From NCBI GenBank assembly GCA_039707465.1, contig CM077643.1, positions 372,974,419 through 373,038,418 of the forward strand: a stretch of 64,000 bases of DNA. Direction: 5' to 3'. The notes below the pieces were generated by a model. That model was not told the origin of the DNA and ran no database searches. It worked only from the letters and a program-made list of their open reading frames with translations. Below are positions 11,845 to 21,079 of this stretch, piece after piece. The position numbers and the translations under genes were made by a program. The stretch is from Rhabdophis nuchalis. Taxonomy: Eukaryota; Chordata; Lepidosauria; Squamata; Natricidae. Each line of letters begins with the position of its first letter. Position 1 is the first letter of the stretch.

Positions 11845-12310
11845 TAAAGGTAAAGGTTCCCCTCACAGATATTTGCTAGTCCTTCTCAACTCTAGGGGAT
11901 GGGGCTAATCTCCATTTCAAAGCCTAAGAGCCAGCACTTTTCAAAGATGTCTCCATGGTATGTGACCAGCATGACTAAACCAGTGGTGAGATTCAAACAT
12001 ATTTTAATACTGGTTCTGTGAGCATGGCTTGGTGGGAGTGGTGTGGCTTGATGGGCATGGTGTGGCTTGGTGGACATGGCAGGGGAAAGATATCGAAACA
12101 CTGCTATTATATCATGCCTAGACCTACTTTTCATAAACTTAGATATAACCAATTCCAGCAACTGTTCTTTATATGTTTGAGTGAGATACCACCTGTTACA
12201 GGGGTGGGTTTCAAAATTTTTGGAACCTATTCTGTGGGTGTGGCCTGCTTTGTGGGAGTGGCTTGCCGGCCATGTGACCGGGTGGGAGTGAGGCATTTTG
12301 TTTTTCTTGA
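11845..12310. repeat. Unclassified interspersed repeats with an embedded CR1 scrap
   Basis: The stretch 11845-11970 has the look of a dispersed non-coding repeat and is followed by G/T-rich, GGTGGG-containing sequence. At about 12088-12180 there is a minus-strand CR1 scrap (GATATCGAAACACTGCTAT and following), matching 300-400 of the first CR1. I cannot name the surrounding elements from sequence alone. Confidence 0.4.
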
Positions 12311-12314
12311 TTTG

Positions 12315-13265
12315 ATTTGATTTTTATTTTATTGCACTTTTATACCGCACCTCTCTCCCCAATGGGACTCAGGGTGGTGCACAGGGAAAGTAAAAACCAA
12401 ACATACAAACCATAATAAATACACACAACGCTAAAATATAAATTAAATCCAGTAACCTGTGCTAAAATGTAAGTTAAAACTGATAAAGATTAAAATCACT
12501 AACTAAATCTGTGAGGGGTGACCTCGAAGGTCTAAGCTAGGCCAGCTAGATGGAAAAAATGAGTTTTGAGTAACCGGCGGAAGAGGCGAAGGTCCGTGGT
12601 GGTACGAGGTTCGGGGGGTAGGTTGTTCCAGAGGGCTGGGCCCGCAACAGAGAAGGCCATTCCCCTGGGGGCCGCCAGCCGGCATTGCCCGGCAGACGGC
12701 ACCCTGAGAAGGCCCTCTCTGTGGGAGCGGATCGGCCAGAGGGAGGTATGCGGTAGGAGGTGGTCCTGCAAATAACTAGGCCCCGTGCCATGGAGCATTT
12801 TAAAGATGGTTACCAGCAGCTTGAAGCGCACCCAGAAAGCCACCGGTAGACAGTGCAGCTCGTGCAGGAGAGGTGTTACATGGGAATGCCGTGAGGCTCC
12901 CAATATCCCCCGCGTGGCCGCATTCTGTACCAACTGGAGCCTCCGGGTGCACCTCAAGGGGAGCCCCATGTAGAGAGCATTGCAGTAATCCAGGCAGGAT
13001 GTAACAAGTGCTTGAGTGACAGTGTGGAGTGCATCCCGGTCAAGGAAGGGGCGCAACTGGCGTACCAGGTAAACCTGGTAAAAAGCCCCCCTGGCCACGG
13101 CTGTCACATGGTCGTCCATGGACAGCCGTGAATCCAGGAGGATGCCTAAGTTGCGGGCCCTTTCCACGGGGGCGAGTAACTTGCCCCAATGGCCAGTGAT
13201 GGGGTCAACTGGCTGTACCGGGGTGTCGGAAACCACAGCCACTCGGTCTTGGATGGGTTGAATCG
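12315..13265 (-). mobile_element. L2-type LINE 3' half
   Basis: A minus-strand L2 whose 3' UTR lies at 12315-12530 and whose RT C-terminal frame is at 12532-13242. The 5' end is truncated just upstream of the WLWF-like motif near 13245, where it abuts a CR1 fragment. Confidence 0.88.
12532..13242 (-). CDS. L2-type RT C-terminal fragment (236 codons)
   Basis: An open frame covering the region after the RT active site: ERARNLGILLDSRLSMDDHV near residue 30, then SCLDYCNALYMGLPL, RSHREGLLRVPSAGQCRLA and FSVAGPALWNNLPPE near the C-terminus. The catalytic ADD part is not included, so it cannot be active. It is close in sequence to the other L2 copies here and has no host function that I can see. 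Confidence 0.85.
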   Translation of the reverse strand: MAVVSDTPVQPVDPITGHWGKLLAPVERARNLGILLDSRLSMDDHVTAVARGAFYQVYLVRQLRPFLDRDALHTVTQALVTSCLDYCNALYMGLPLRCTRRLQLVQNAATRGILGASRHSHVTPLLHELHCLPVAFWVRFKLLVTIFKMLHGTGPSYLQDHLLPHTSLWPIRSHREGLLRVPSAGQCRLAAPRGMAFSVAGPALWNNLPPEPRTTTDLRLFRRLLKTHFFHLAGLA

Positions 13266-13299
13266 AAGTTTCTTAATGTAAATAAAAATGTAGAACCTT

Positions 13300-13971
13300 T
13301 CTAAATGTAGAACCTTTTTTCATCAAATCTGACAAGATCCTTCTGTACCTTAAGTCTACCTTCTGGAGTATTGTCTATTTCTGCCACCTTGGTGTCATCT
13401 GCAAATTTGATGAGTTTCCCATCTATCTCTTCGTCCAAGTCATTGATGAAGGTGTTGAAGAATACTGGGCCTAAAACAGAGCCTTCCCCTGCATACTTCC
13501 CTCCATGTAGATGCAGTTCCATAGAGGACTACATGGTGGTTGGTCATTAAGTTATGAATCCACCTCGTTGTGATGCTATCTAACCTACATTTTTCTACTT
13601 TATCTAGTAGTGAGTTATGGTCTACTTCAGTGGTAGCCAACCTGGTCCCTACCGCCCACTGGTGGGCATTCCAGCTTTTATGGTGGGCGGTAGGATTTTT
13701 GTCTGATACTGAAGCACTTTCCTTTTTTTAAATTTAATTGACTTCCCTACTTTATAAATCACCATTACTGTGGACCGGTGGGCAGTTAGAACATTTTACT
13801 ATTAACAGAGATACAAAAGTGGGTGGTATGTATAAAAAGGTTGACTACCCCAGTCTACTTTATCAAATTGAAGTCCAAGCAAATTATATTGACAGTATTT
13901 CTCTAGTCCACTAATTTTGTCCCTTTGTCAAAGAATGCAATAAGAATGGCATGATCTGTTTTTGATAAACC
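13300..13971 (-). mobile_element. CR1 fragment interrupted by a MITE and by the gypsy element
   Basis: A minus-strand CR1 RT segment. The part 13301-13522 encodes VLGPVFFNTFINDLDE and FADDTKVAE, so the active-site block is recognisable, and 13550-13640 and 13853-13971 continue upstream of it. It is split at 13628 by a hAT-like MITE and ends at 13971 exactly where the gypsy LTR begins. An AAACCCATG stretch of the CR1 type resumes at 19985, on the far side of the gypsy element. Confidence 0.85.
13628..13852. mobile_element. hAT-like MITE with 8-bp target duplication
   Basis: A 225-bp non-coding element inserted in CR1. It is bounded by a direct repeat GTCTACTT at 13620-13627 and 13853-13860, an 8-bp target duplication as expected for hAT transposition. 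Its ends are imperfect inverted repeats: CAGTGGTAGCCAACCT at the left, and the complement of AGGTTGACTACCCCA at the right. No transposase is encoded, so it is non-autonomous. Confidence 0.75.
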
Positions 13972-14242
13972 TGATACGTTCTGGTCTTAATGAGGGTCCA
14001 ACACTGAGGTAGGCTAAAACAGAACTGCTTTATTCAACAGAACAGACAAGAATGAACTATATACAAAGTACATGCAGTAGACAGGGCCCTCCGTGCCTGA
14101 CAGCTATTTGTATTTCAGCTATCAGGCAAGAGACCAATCAGGGAGCCCCAGCAACTCAATTCAGCCAGTCGCGTCTCAGCCAATCAGATGTGACTGCTGT
14201 CGCTGTCTGTCTGTAGCTGGGCGGAAGTCGAGGATCGCAACA
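13972..14242 (-). repeat. Gypsy-1 3' LTR
   Basis: A 271-bp terminal repeat that starts TGTTGCGATCC and ends ATCA on the minus strand. It differs from the other copy at only a few positions. The internal edge abuts a long C run on the plus strand (poly-G on the minus strand), as expected of the polypurine tract that primes plus-strand DNA. Confidence 0.93.
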
Positions 14243-14266
14243 CTCCTACCCCCCCCCCCCCCCGGC
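14243..14266 (-). other. Gypsy-1 polypurine tract
   Basis: On the minus strand a run of G residues followed by TAGGAG lies immediately before the 3' LTR. This is the normal position of the polypurine primer in LTR retroelements. Confidence 0.75.
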
Positions 14267-14681
14267 TTGAGGTAGGGCCGGAACAGAGTGCTGGAAGGTG
14301 GCGTCTAAACAGGGAAGGCCTGAATCCGAGAAGGCCTTATGGAAAACGCCGCAAAAGGTGGGAACTCGGATTGAGCTGCAACAGGTGGCCCTTCAGGGCA
14401 TCCAAGCAGGTGAAGCCTGACTGGGGAAAGGCCTCTTGAGGAAGGCAGCGACAGGGCCCAATTAGCTCAACAATGATACAGGCACCCACCTAGGGTCCCC
14501 CGAAAAATTGCAGGCATAGACAGGGTCACCTACCCTGAACAGACGGGGGGAGCCCCCAGGTTGCTAGGTCACACCTCGTTGTAGAGGGGGTGCAGCCTGT
14601 CCATGGTGGTTCGCAGGTGGCGGCCCATCAGCAGATCAACGGGGCTTTTCCCTGACACCAGGCAAGGAGTGGAATGCTGAC

Positions 14682-15093
14682 CTAAGAGGTAAGCAGCCAC
14701 CCTTGCAGGCCAATTGCCCCTTTCCATCCTGCCCAAGGCCTCTTTGGCTGAGGGGACAGCTTATTCCGCCCGGCCATTGCCAGCTGGATGGTAAGGAGCA
14801 GTGTGTGCATAGCAGATCCCCTGGGAGGCCAGGAATTCCTGGAAGGTGGTGGAGTGGAACTGGGGCCCGTTGTCAGACACCACGGTGTCCGGCAACCCAT
14901 GGGTGGCAAAAAGACGCCACAAGGCCCGCACAGTGCTTTCACCTGTGGTGGAGGATATGAGCACCACTTCCACCCAGTGGGAGTACATGTCCACCACCAC
15001 CAGGAAGGTCTGGCCATGGAAGGGACCCGCAAAGTCCACATGGAGCAGGGACCATGGACCTTTGTGGACATCCCACTCCCAGGGCAGGGCCAA
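14682..15093 (-). pseudogene. Gypsy-1 integrase core, truncated frame
   Basis: The frame 14761-15093 encodes the integrase catalytic core: HVDFAGPF with the first Asp, VVSDNGPQF with the second Asp, and a Glu in GNGRAE at the end, which together give the D,D-35-E pattern. It parallels the integrase of gypsy-2 at 59970-60260. It is terminated by a stop straight after the Glu, and a neighbouring frame takes over to 14682. It would be part of the pol polyprotein that inserts cDNA into the chromosome, but is not functional as found. Confidence 0.85.
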
Positions 15094-15151
15094 GGGTGGG
15101 GCAGGGTGGGACCTTTGACAGGTGGAACAAAATCACACCCAGGTGGCTACA

Positions 15152-15694
15152 TCATCGTCCATGCGAGGCCACCAGACACCTATAGGTAAGAGCCTTCATT
15201 CTCGCTATGCCAGGGTGGTCGGCCCTAGAGAGGGCAGCCATGTCCGAGGACGTCAGGGGCAAATCCGAGTCAGCAATGGTCAAGACGGATAGAGCCAGAA
15301 TGGGCTCAGGGTCCATCTCAGGGAGGGGGCAGTGGGTGAGGGCATCAGCATGCCCTAGCTGCTTGCCAGGATGGTAAAGCAGCATATAAGCATACGCTGC
15401 CAGGAACTCCATCCACTGGGTCATCCTGGGAGACAGGATGGGAGAGGTAGGACAGTCACCAGCCAGAAGTCCAAGGAGCGGCTTGTGGTCAGTGAAAATC
15501 GTAAAAGGCCATCCGTACAAGAAATCGTGGAACTTTTTAACCCCGGACACAACAGCCAGAGCCTCCTTGTCGATCTGGCTGTAGTTCCTCTGCGTTGAGG
15601 ACATTGTCCTGGAGAAAAAAGCAATGGGGGCTTCTGAGCCATTGGGGAGGACATGGTTCAGACCTGCCCCCCAATCCATATGGGGAGGTATCAC
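15152..15694 (-). pseudogene. Gypsy-1 RNase H and RNase H-integrase linker
   Basis: This 180-codon frame includes GSEAPIAFFSRTMSSTQRNYSQ, DKEALAVVSGVKKFHDFLYG, TDHKPLLGLL and a degraded HADALTHCPLP. These are the RNase H motifs of gypsy pol, with the catalytic Glu in DKEA and Asp in TDHKP. The first catalytic Asp lies upstream in another frame (15537-15770, SCDTSPYGLG), so at least one frameshift separates them. Confidence 0.82.
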
Positions 15695-15800
15695 ACGACA
15701 ACGTCAGGGGCAGCTTGTCACTGTGTTGGACTAAGACTGCCTCTGACGTCAGCATAGCTTTGACAGCCATGAACGCATGCGCTTCGCGGCTGCACCAGCG

Positions 15801-16226
15801 TCAGGCCATGGATCGGTCGAGCAACCGATGCAGTGGCTCAGCTATTGACGCCTTGTGCAGTAGGAATGGCGCATAGAAATTCAAAAGGCCCAGGAACGCC
15901 TGAAGCTCCTCCTTAGAGGCAGGCGTGGGGGCATTCCTGATAGCCTCTACCATTGAGGGGGTGGGGTGGATGCCCTGGGCATCAATAATGAAGGCAAACA
16001 GCAACCTGCGAGTCTTTAGGCGGATGGGAGCAACCTGGGGGTTGAGGTAGAGGGAAATAGGGGTGCCATTGTATGCCCCCAACTCACCATTGAAGATGTC
16101 GGCGAATTCAGCCAAGATGCCTTCAACGGTAGAGTCAGAGGGTACTTGATTCACCCCCATGACTGATAGCCCAAGGGCAGGGGACCACTCCAGCCCAAGG
16201 AGTGCAGGGAGAGGCTTCCCTACCAC
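15801..16226 (-). pseudogene. Gypsy-1 RT remnant with the catalytic core deleted
   Basis: The translation opens with GKPLPALLGLEWSPALGLS and NGTPISLYLNPQVAPIR, equivalent to residues about 2-70 of the gypsy-2 frame at 58039. It then jumps directly to IIDAQGIHPTPS, equivalent to residue about 269 there. Roughly 190 codons holding the palm and the YFDD active site are missing at about 15996-16003. The join is in frame, which is why the reading frame survives. It cannot encode an active polymerase. Confidence 0.88.
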
Positions 16227-16316
16227 TAAGATGGGGAGGGACCCATGAAAATCATCCCGCAGGGAATAGGAGCCCAGGGTGGGAATAGGGGACCCCTGAT
16301 AGTCTTGGTGTTGAAA

Positions 16317-18097
16317 AAGTTTTATTGAGTTTTACAAATTTTTATACAAATATGGTAAGGGTAAGTAAGGTATTATAAAGACATTGTGAGAACCTCCATG
16401 TCAGAGTCAATGGCCCCAGCCGGGGCTTCATAAAAGATTATATAATTAATACAGTAAGTTTTCATTTGCACTACAAAGTGGAAAGAAATACAAATATATC
16501 ATTGTAAAATCTATGCTAACAATCATGTGTAAACATCCAAATAAAAGTTATACAATACAAAAATAAAGTCACTTTTGAGATTAAGTCTTTTGGCAATTGT
16601 GTCTTCCTCTCCCTGACCCCCAGTGGGCGGGGCCGCGGCCCCCTCTGCTGTCCCATTTTCATCCTCCAGGATTGAAGAATGTTTTTTAAGAAAGGCTTCC
16701 GCCTCTGCAATTGTTTTAATTCTCACCCTTCCTCCCTCCCAGAACACCAACATTCCCTCTGGCATCACCCACTTGAACCAGACCCCCTTTTTAAATAATC
16801 TTTTGGACAAGAAGGAATACTTCCTTCTTATCTCTCTAATCTTTTTCGGGACCTACTTCAAGATGGAAATCTCATTCTGCTGGTAAATTAAAGGACTGTC
16901 TCTCTGCGCTCTCAGGATCCTTTCCCTTGTTGATCTTCTTACAAATTTAATATGTATCTCTCTGGGTACTTCATTTATCCTGGCATATGCTGAATTCATT
17001 CTATATATCAAATCAATGTCCCCCCTAATATCTTCTTTACTCTTTTGTATATAATCTGCTAAAATTGTACACATTAAATCAGTCAAATCTTCATCAGTTG
17101 ACTCAGGAACATTCTGAAATCTTAAAAAATAAGACATCCTTTCAAAATCCATCCTAGACATATGACCAGCTAAATCCCCTATTTCATTATTAAAGCTTTT
17201 AAGCTCTTCCCTTGTCCCAGCCAATCCCGTCTCCAGACCATCGATCTTTTGTGTATTTTCCATTAATTTCTTCTGTACCTCCAAAAGTTCTAATTTAGAA
17301 CTGACATGGTCCTTCCGCATTTCTTTAATTTCTTTCATGATGTTCTGAAGAGTTTCATCCATTGCTGATAATTTAGCGTCCACATCTGTTTTTTCTGGAA
17401 ACATCGAGGTGATCTTGGTTTGATGCGTCTGCTTTTTTGGAGCCATAATGAAAGATTTAAGTCTTTGTCAGTAAAATGGTGTCTGCTGGAGAGGAGTCTG
17501 TGAGTCAAGGTGGGAGCAGTTTCCGGTGACCAAAGTCACAATGTCATTTAATTATAATCCAGAGAGAAACCAAGTTCTTAAAAACAATCAAATAGAGAGA
17601 AAAAAAGAAGGCACTTCAGGGAAAGGTCCAATTAATCAATTACATGCAATCGTTAGTGAAAAGAGAAAGGCAGTCCCAAACACAAGGGAATGTCAGCAGT
17701 TTTCCAAGAAAAGTATGTCTCCTGAGAACAAAGGAACGCCATCTTCCTCCGCCCATCTGGAAGTCACCGGGAGTTAACAAGCAAAAAATTGTCTCATTGT
17801 TGCCAGACTTCGATACAAAGTATCCAAAGGTAATGCAGGAAAGACTTTCACTTATAGTTTAAGAAAATCGGATGTTGATTTCTCCGCTTCCCCAAGCCTG
17901 GGGAGCATTTTTAAACGCCGTTTTTTTCCGTTCCGAGGGGGGATGTTACAAACTCCCCCCTCCATCCTCTTTCAAGCTGAAAGTTGCGAGCATTGAAATA
18001 AAATCATTCAGTCCTTTAAAAGAACTCCCTGCCCCTTGGGGGGGCGTAGAGCAACCAAGCGGCGGACTCGACCGTCACCTCCGGCCAACCAGAAGGA
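16317..18097 (-). mobile_element. ORF1-only L1-like (half-L1) element with 15-bp target duplication
   Basis: A 1781-bp element inserted into gypsy-1 on the minus strand. The direct repeat ACCCCTGATAGTCTT occurs at 16302-16316 and 18098-18112, which fixes both ends exactly. From its 5' end (right) it has a GC-rich leader of about 650 bp, then one L1 ORF1-like frame, then a short 3' UTR ending in CAATAAAACTTTTTCAACACC. No endonuclease or RT is encoded. It resembles mammalian half-L1 elements that keep only ORF1. Confidence 0.85.
16523..17446 (-). CDS. L1 ORF1p-like RNA-binding protein with one premature stop
   Basis: Begins MAPKKQTHQTK. Residues about 25-95 are heptad-like and suit a trimerising coiled coil. 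LRFQNVPE at 108-115 is the RNA-recognition motif signature of L1 ORF1p. PREIHIKFVRRSTRERIL at 161-178 belongs to the C-terminal domain. An in-frame TAG (16853-16855) follows codon 197, and the same frame then continues through the rest of the C-terminal domain (SKRLFKKGVWFKW, GMLVFWEGGRVRIKT, AEAEAFLKKHSS) to 16523. About 307 codons would be the full size, close to vertebrate L1 ORF1p. Such proteins coat L1 RNA. The related truncated copy at 7797-8325 shares the C-terminal part. Confidence 0.82.
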
Positions 18098-18112
18098 ACC
18101 CCTGATAGTCTT

Positions 18113-18638
18113 TAAGCACTGTAGCAGAAGGGGTCAGGTGAGCTAAGGTGAGGGAAGGGCACAGGAGGGACAACTGCACCCAGGAGATGAGGGACCGGGA
18201 CAAGCCCGAGTTGACCTCCATGGAAAAGGGCACACCCTCCAATACTACTGAAGCGGTGATCCGCTTGCCATCAGCCGTAGCCTTCTTGATCGATTCCACT
18301 GGGCAAGACGGGTCATTGCTGATGGTGTAGCAATCGCCAGGAGACTGCTGGCAGCATGGCTGGCGGAATTGAGGCATTGCTTGGCGAGGCTGGGCTGGCC
18401 GAGGGGCTGGCGGCGGAGGTGGCAGAGTGGCTGGAGTGGCGGGTTGGAAAGGCACCAGCAAGGAGGCATGGCACACCTGGGCCAGGTGATCTTTCTTCGC
18501 ACAGTGTTTGCAGATGGCAGCCCTGAAGGGGCACTCGGGGTGCGAGTGATCGCCCCCGCATCCAAGGCAGGGAGTAGCGGCCGGGCGGATGGCAGGAGGG
18601 CAAGAAGCCCTGTGGAGAGCGAACCGCATGCTGTCCAC
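18113..18638 (-). pseudogene. Gypsy-1 gag C-terminus (zinc knuckles) and protease-like segment
   Basis: The frame has two CCHC-type knuckles, C-x2-C-x4-H-x4-C in CLGCGGDHSHPEC and again in CKHCAKKDHLAQVC, at about residues 23-55. These bind nucleic acid in retroelement nucleocapsids. A proline/alanine-rich spacer follows, then a protease-like stretch (VLEGVPFSMEVNSGLSRSLIS) where the expected DSG/DTG active site reads NSG, so the aspartic protease looks inactivated. It joins pol across the L1-like insertion. Confidence 0.8.
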
Positions 18639-18705
18639 CTGATCTTACAAGTCCAGATCATCGAGCGACACTAGGTCATCGATGAGAAAGGTGCAGGGCA
18701 GTGGG

Positions 18706-19023
18706 TCAAGCAGCTGCTGGAAGCGAGCCATTTCGACCGTGGACATCTTTAACCCCACACACGAACTGTTCCACGAGGGAGTCCTCCAAATAATGGAATT
18801 TGCAGGGAATAGCGGCAGCCCGCAGTGATTGCAGGAAATCACTGATGGTCTCTGACTGCTTCTGCATGCATTGGCGGTACGCAGAAAATTCCTTTTCTGC
18901 GTACCGCCGTGCAATCTGTGAAGGAGTCGGGGCGTAATGATTCTTGAGGTGGGCCAGGAGAGTGTCCCAAGGCAGTTCATACATGGCCAAAGGGGATACA
19001 AGGTTCCTGGCCGTGGTGAACAT
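18706..19023 (-). pseudogene. Gypsy-1 gag capsid fragment
   Basis: The translation resembles a metavirus capsid domain: MYELPWDTLLAHLKNHYAP, ARRYAEKEFSAYRQCMQKQ and SETISDFLQSLRAAA. It is separated from the zinc-knuckle frame (18113-18638) by a frame change near 18660-18710. The upstream N-terminal gag is degraded toward 19190. Confidence 0.75.
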
Positions 19024-19234
19024 CTCCTGGGTGCTGCAGCTAAGGAAATAGCTGAGCCTTCACCCCGGGGGGGAGCTCGCAGAAGTTATTCACGATCGTG
19101 AAGCACTTGAAGTGCTCCATGAAGGCTGCCCAGGATTCGATTGCAGCATTGTATGGAGCAAACGGTGGAAGCGTCGCCATCGCCGGGTAGATCTTGGTAG
19201 CCAAAGCAATAACAAAAGAAAAGAAAAGAAAAAA

Positions 19235-19665
19235 AATTGTGTGTGTGTGTGTGTGTTACGTTTTTGAGCTGATCAATAAATAAGTCAGGGAGACTAGTAT
19301 AGATCTATTTTCGAGCTTTTTAGCTCTCATCAGCTAGCCATACCCTTACTGGGATTCGAACTGGGGCTGTATTCCATGCCAGGTGATAGTCATTAAGCCA
19401 GCCAGGTTCTGTTCCAGCTCAGCTGAGACAGGAGGATAAGTATATATAATTGTTCCACAACACCTTGTTAGGGCCCCAATGAAGGGAGGAGACATACTGT
19501 TTCCTTTTCTGCCTTTCGGCTCATGACCCGAGACCATCTAAACAGAAAGCCATGAGTTCCGTTGTGTAAATTTTTTGATATGTGTGTTACTTTTTTGATA
19601 TGTGTGTTACATTATATGTGTGTTATGTCAAAAACGTAACACACATATAAAATAAATATTTGCAG
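19235..19665 (-). mobile_element. tRNA-like interspersed element with inverted ends
   Basis: A non-coding insertion in the gypsy-1 leader. Its ends are near-perfect inverted repeats, GTGTTACGTTTTTGA at about 19254-19268 and the complement TCAAAAACGTAACAC at about 19628-19642. On the minus strand its middle contains a box-B-like CAGTTCGAATCCC. Parts of it (GGAGGAGACATACTGTTTCC, AGACCATC..ACAGA) recur at 61540-61625 and in the 346-bp satellite at 28150-32790. A (GT)n run sits at its left edge (19238-19257). Confidence 0.6.
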
Positions 19666-19696
19666 ATGGAAGGACTGGAGAGCCTGACCGTCAGCC

Positions 19697-19713
19697 CCAC
19701 TCCTTGTCACCAG
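19697..19713 (-). other. Gypsy-1 primer-binding site, probable
   Basis: Immediately after the 5' LTR on the minus strand the sequence reads C then TGGTGACAAGGAGTGG. It starts with TGG as tRNA-primed sites do and sits at the right place. It looks closest to a leucine-tRNA type site, but I could not check that by alignment. Confidence 0.55.
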
Positions 19714-19984
19714 TGATAAGTTCTGGTCTTAATGAGGGTCCAACACTGAGGTAGGCTAAAACAGAACTGCTTTATTCAACAGAACAGACAAGAATGAATT
19801 ATATACAAAGTACATGCAGTAGACAGGGCTCTCCATGCCTGGCAGCTATTTGTATTTCAGCTGTCAGGCAGGAGACCAATCAGGGAGCCCCAGCAACTCA
19901 ATTCAGCCAGTCGCGTCTCAGCCAATCAGACGTGACTGCTGTTGCTGTCTGTCTGTAGCTGGGCGGAAGTCGAGGATCGCAACA
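19714..19984 (-). repeat. Gypsy-1 5' LTR
   Basis: A 271-bp terminal repeat matching the 3' LTR at 13972-14242 with few differences. Both copies run from TGATA(A/C)GTTCTGG to GATCGCAACA on the plus strand. The high LTR identity implies a relatively recent gypsy insertion, older than the L1-like element nested inside it. Confidence 0.93.
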
Positions 19985-19999
19985 AAACCCATGTTATTA

Positions 20000-21075
20000 T
20001 TACTTATTTATTTTTTATTTTATTTCGATTTGTTAACCTCACCAATCTCCGTCGAGACAGACTCTGGGCGGTGCACAGGACATTAAAATACACAATAAAT
20101 AACAATATACAAAAGTTAAAAAGAAATTAAATAGAAAACCTGTGCTAAAATCCCATTAAAAACCTATCTAACTTGGCTGAGGCTCTGTTGTTCTAAAATT
20201 CAAGTTCTACGCCAGTCCAGCTTGCTGGAAAAGAAGTGTCTTAAGTGAGCGGCGGAAGAGGGGAAGGTCGGTGATGGTGCGGAGTTCAGGGGGGAGGTCT
20301 TTCCAGAGGGCGGGCCCCGCTACAGAGAAGTTACTTCCCGTTACTTCCCATCCAGAGCCGTACGGCCTCCACACACCGGGACATCATTTCGACAGCATCG
20401 TTGGGGTGGTTGGGGGTAGATATGTACAGCTGAGTATCGTCAGCATACAGGTGGTACTCTACCCCGCAACCACGGATGATCTCACCCAGCGGCTTCATGT
20501 AGATGTTAAAGGAGGGACGAGAGGACCGACCCCTGAGGCACCCCATATGCTAGGGGCCTCGACATCGACCTCTGCCCTCCTGTTAATACAAATTGCGACC
20601 GACCGGAGAGGTAGGAGGAGAACCACTGTAAAACAGTGCCCCCCACTCCCAGCCTCTCCAGTCGGTGCAATAAGATACCATGGTCGATGATATCGAAAGC
20701 CGCTGAGAGGTCTAACAGGACCAGGATAGAGGAATAACCCCTATCTCTGGCCCTCCAGAGATCATCCACCAACGCGACCAATGCTGTCTCCGTGCTGTGC
20801 CCGGGGCGGAAGCCGGACTGGCGTGGGTCTAGATAAGCAGTTTCCTCCAGGTGCCGAGGGAACTGTTGTGCCACCACACTCTCAACAACCTTCACAAGAA
20901 AGTGAAGGTTGGAGACCGGACGATAATTACTTAACAATGCTGGGTCCAGGGAAGACTTCTTGAAGAGGGGTCTCACCACCGTCTCTTTTAAAGAGGCAGG
21001 CAAGGAACCCTCACTCAAAGAAGCGTTCACTATTTCCTGGAGCCAGCCTCGTGTCACCTCCCAGGAGGCCAGTAG
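20000..21075 (-). mobile_element. L2-type LINE with internal deletion
   Basis: A minus-strand L2. The 3' UTR is at 20000-20250, and the C-terminal WNDLPPEL region lies near 20270-20320. The frame 20331-20546 carries HLYADDTQLYIS. The frame 20506-21057 carries the N-terminal RT. The RT tail between WMGSN (20335) and FSVAG (20320) is missing, about 190 codons relative to the copy at 6658-7731. Confidence 0.87.
20506..21057 (-). CDS. L2-type RT N-terminal fragment (183 codons)
   Basis: Encodes RPLFKKSSLDPALLSNYRPV, then LDPRQSGFRPGHSTETALVA, VLLDLSAAFDIIDHGILLHR and YGVPQGSVLSSLL. These are the fingers and first catalytic Asp block of the L2 reverse transcriptase. A small frameshift near 20510 moves the YADD active site to the next frame. 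It is a transposon relic. Confidence 0.85.
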   Translation of the reverse strand: MTRGWLQEIVNASLSEGSLPASLKETVVRPLFKKSSLDPALLSNYRPVSNLHFLVKVVESVVAQQFPRHLEETAYLDPRQSGFRPGHSTETALVALVDDLWRARDRGYSSILVLLDLSAAFDIIDHGILLHRLERLGVGGTVLQWFSSYLSGRSQFVLTGGQRSMSRPLAYGVPQGSVLSSLL

Positions 21076-21079
21076 CCAA

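Larger units (their letters stand above)
13972..19984 (-). mobile_element. Gypsy-type LTR retrotransposon (gypsy-1), both LTRs, nested insertions
   Basis: A complete-ended Ty3/gypsy element read on the minus strand. The two 271-bp LTRs are nearly identical, and AAACC flanks both ends (13967-13971 and 19985-19989) as a 5-bp target duplication. In minus-strand order it holds 5' LTR, primer-binding site, a tRNA-like repeat insertion, gag with zinc knuckles, a protease-like segment, an L1-like insertion, pol remnants, integrase, a poly-G tract and the 3' LTR. The RT core is deleted, and gag and pol are broken by stops and frameshifts, so it is non-autonomous. Confidence 0.92.

Noticed and set aside
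14703..15189. Plus-strand frames with Gly/His-rich products opposite gypsy-1 integrase
   Set aside because: Antisense shadows of the integrase and RNase H coding strand.
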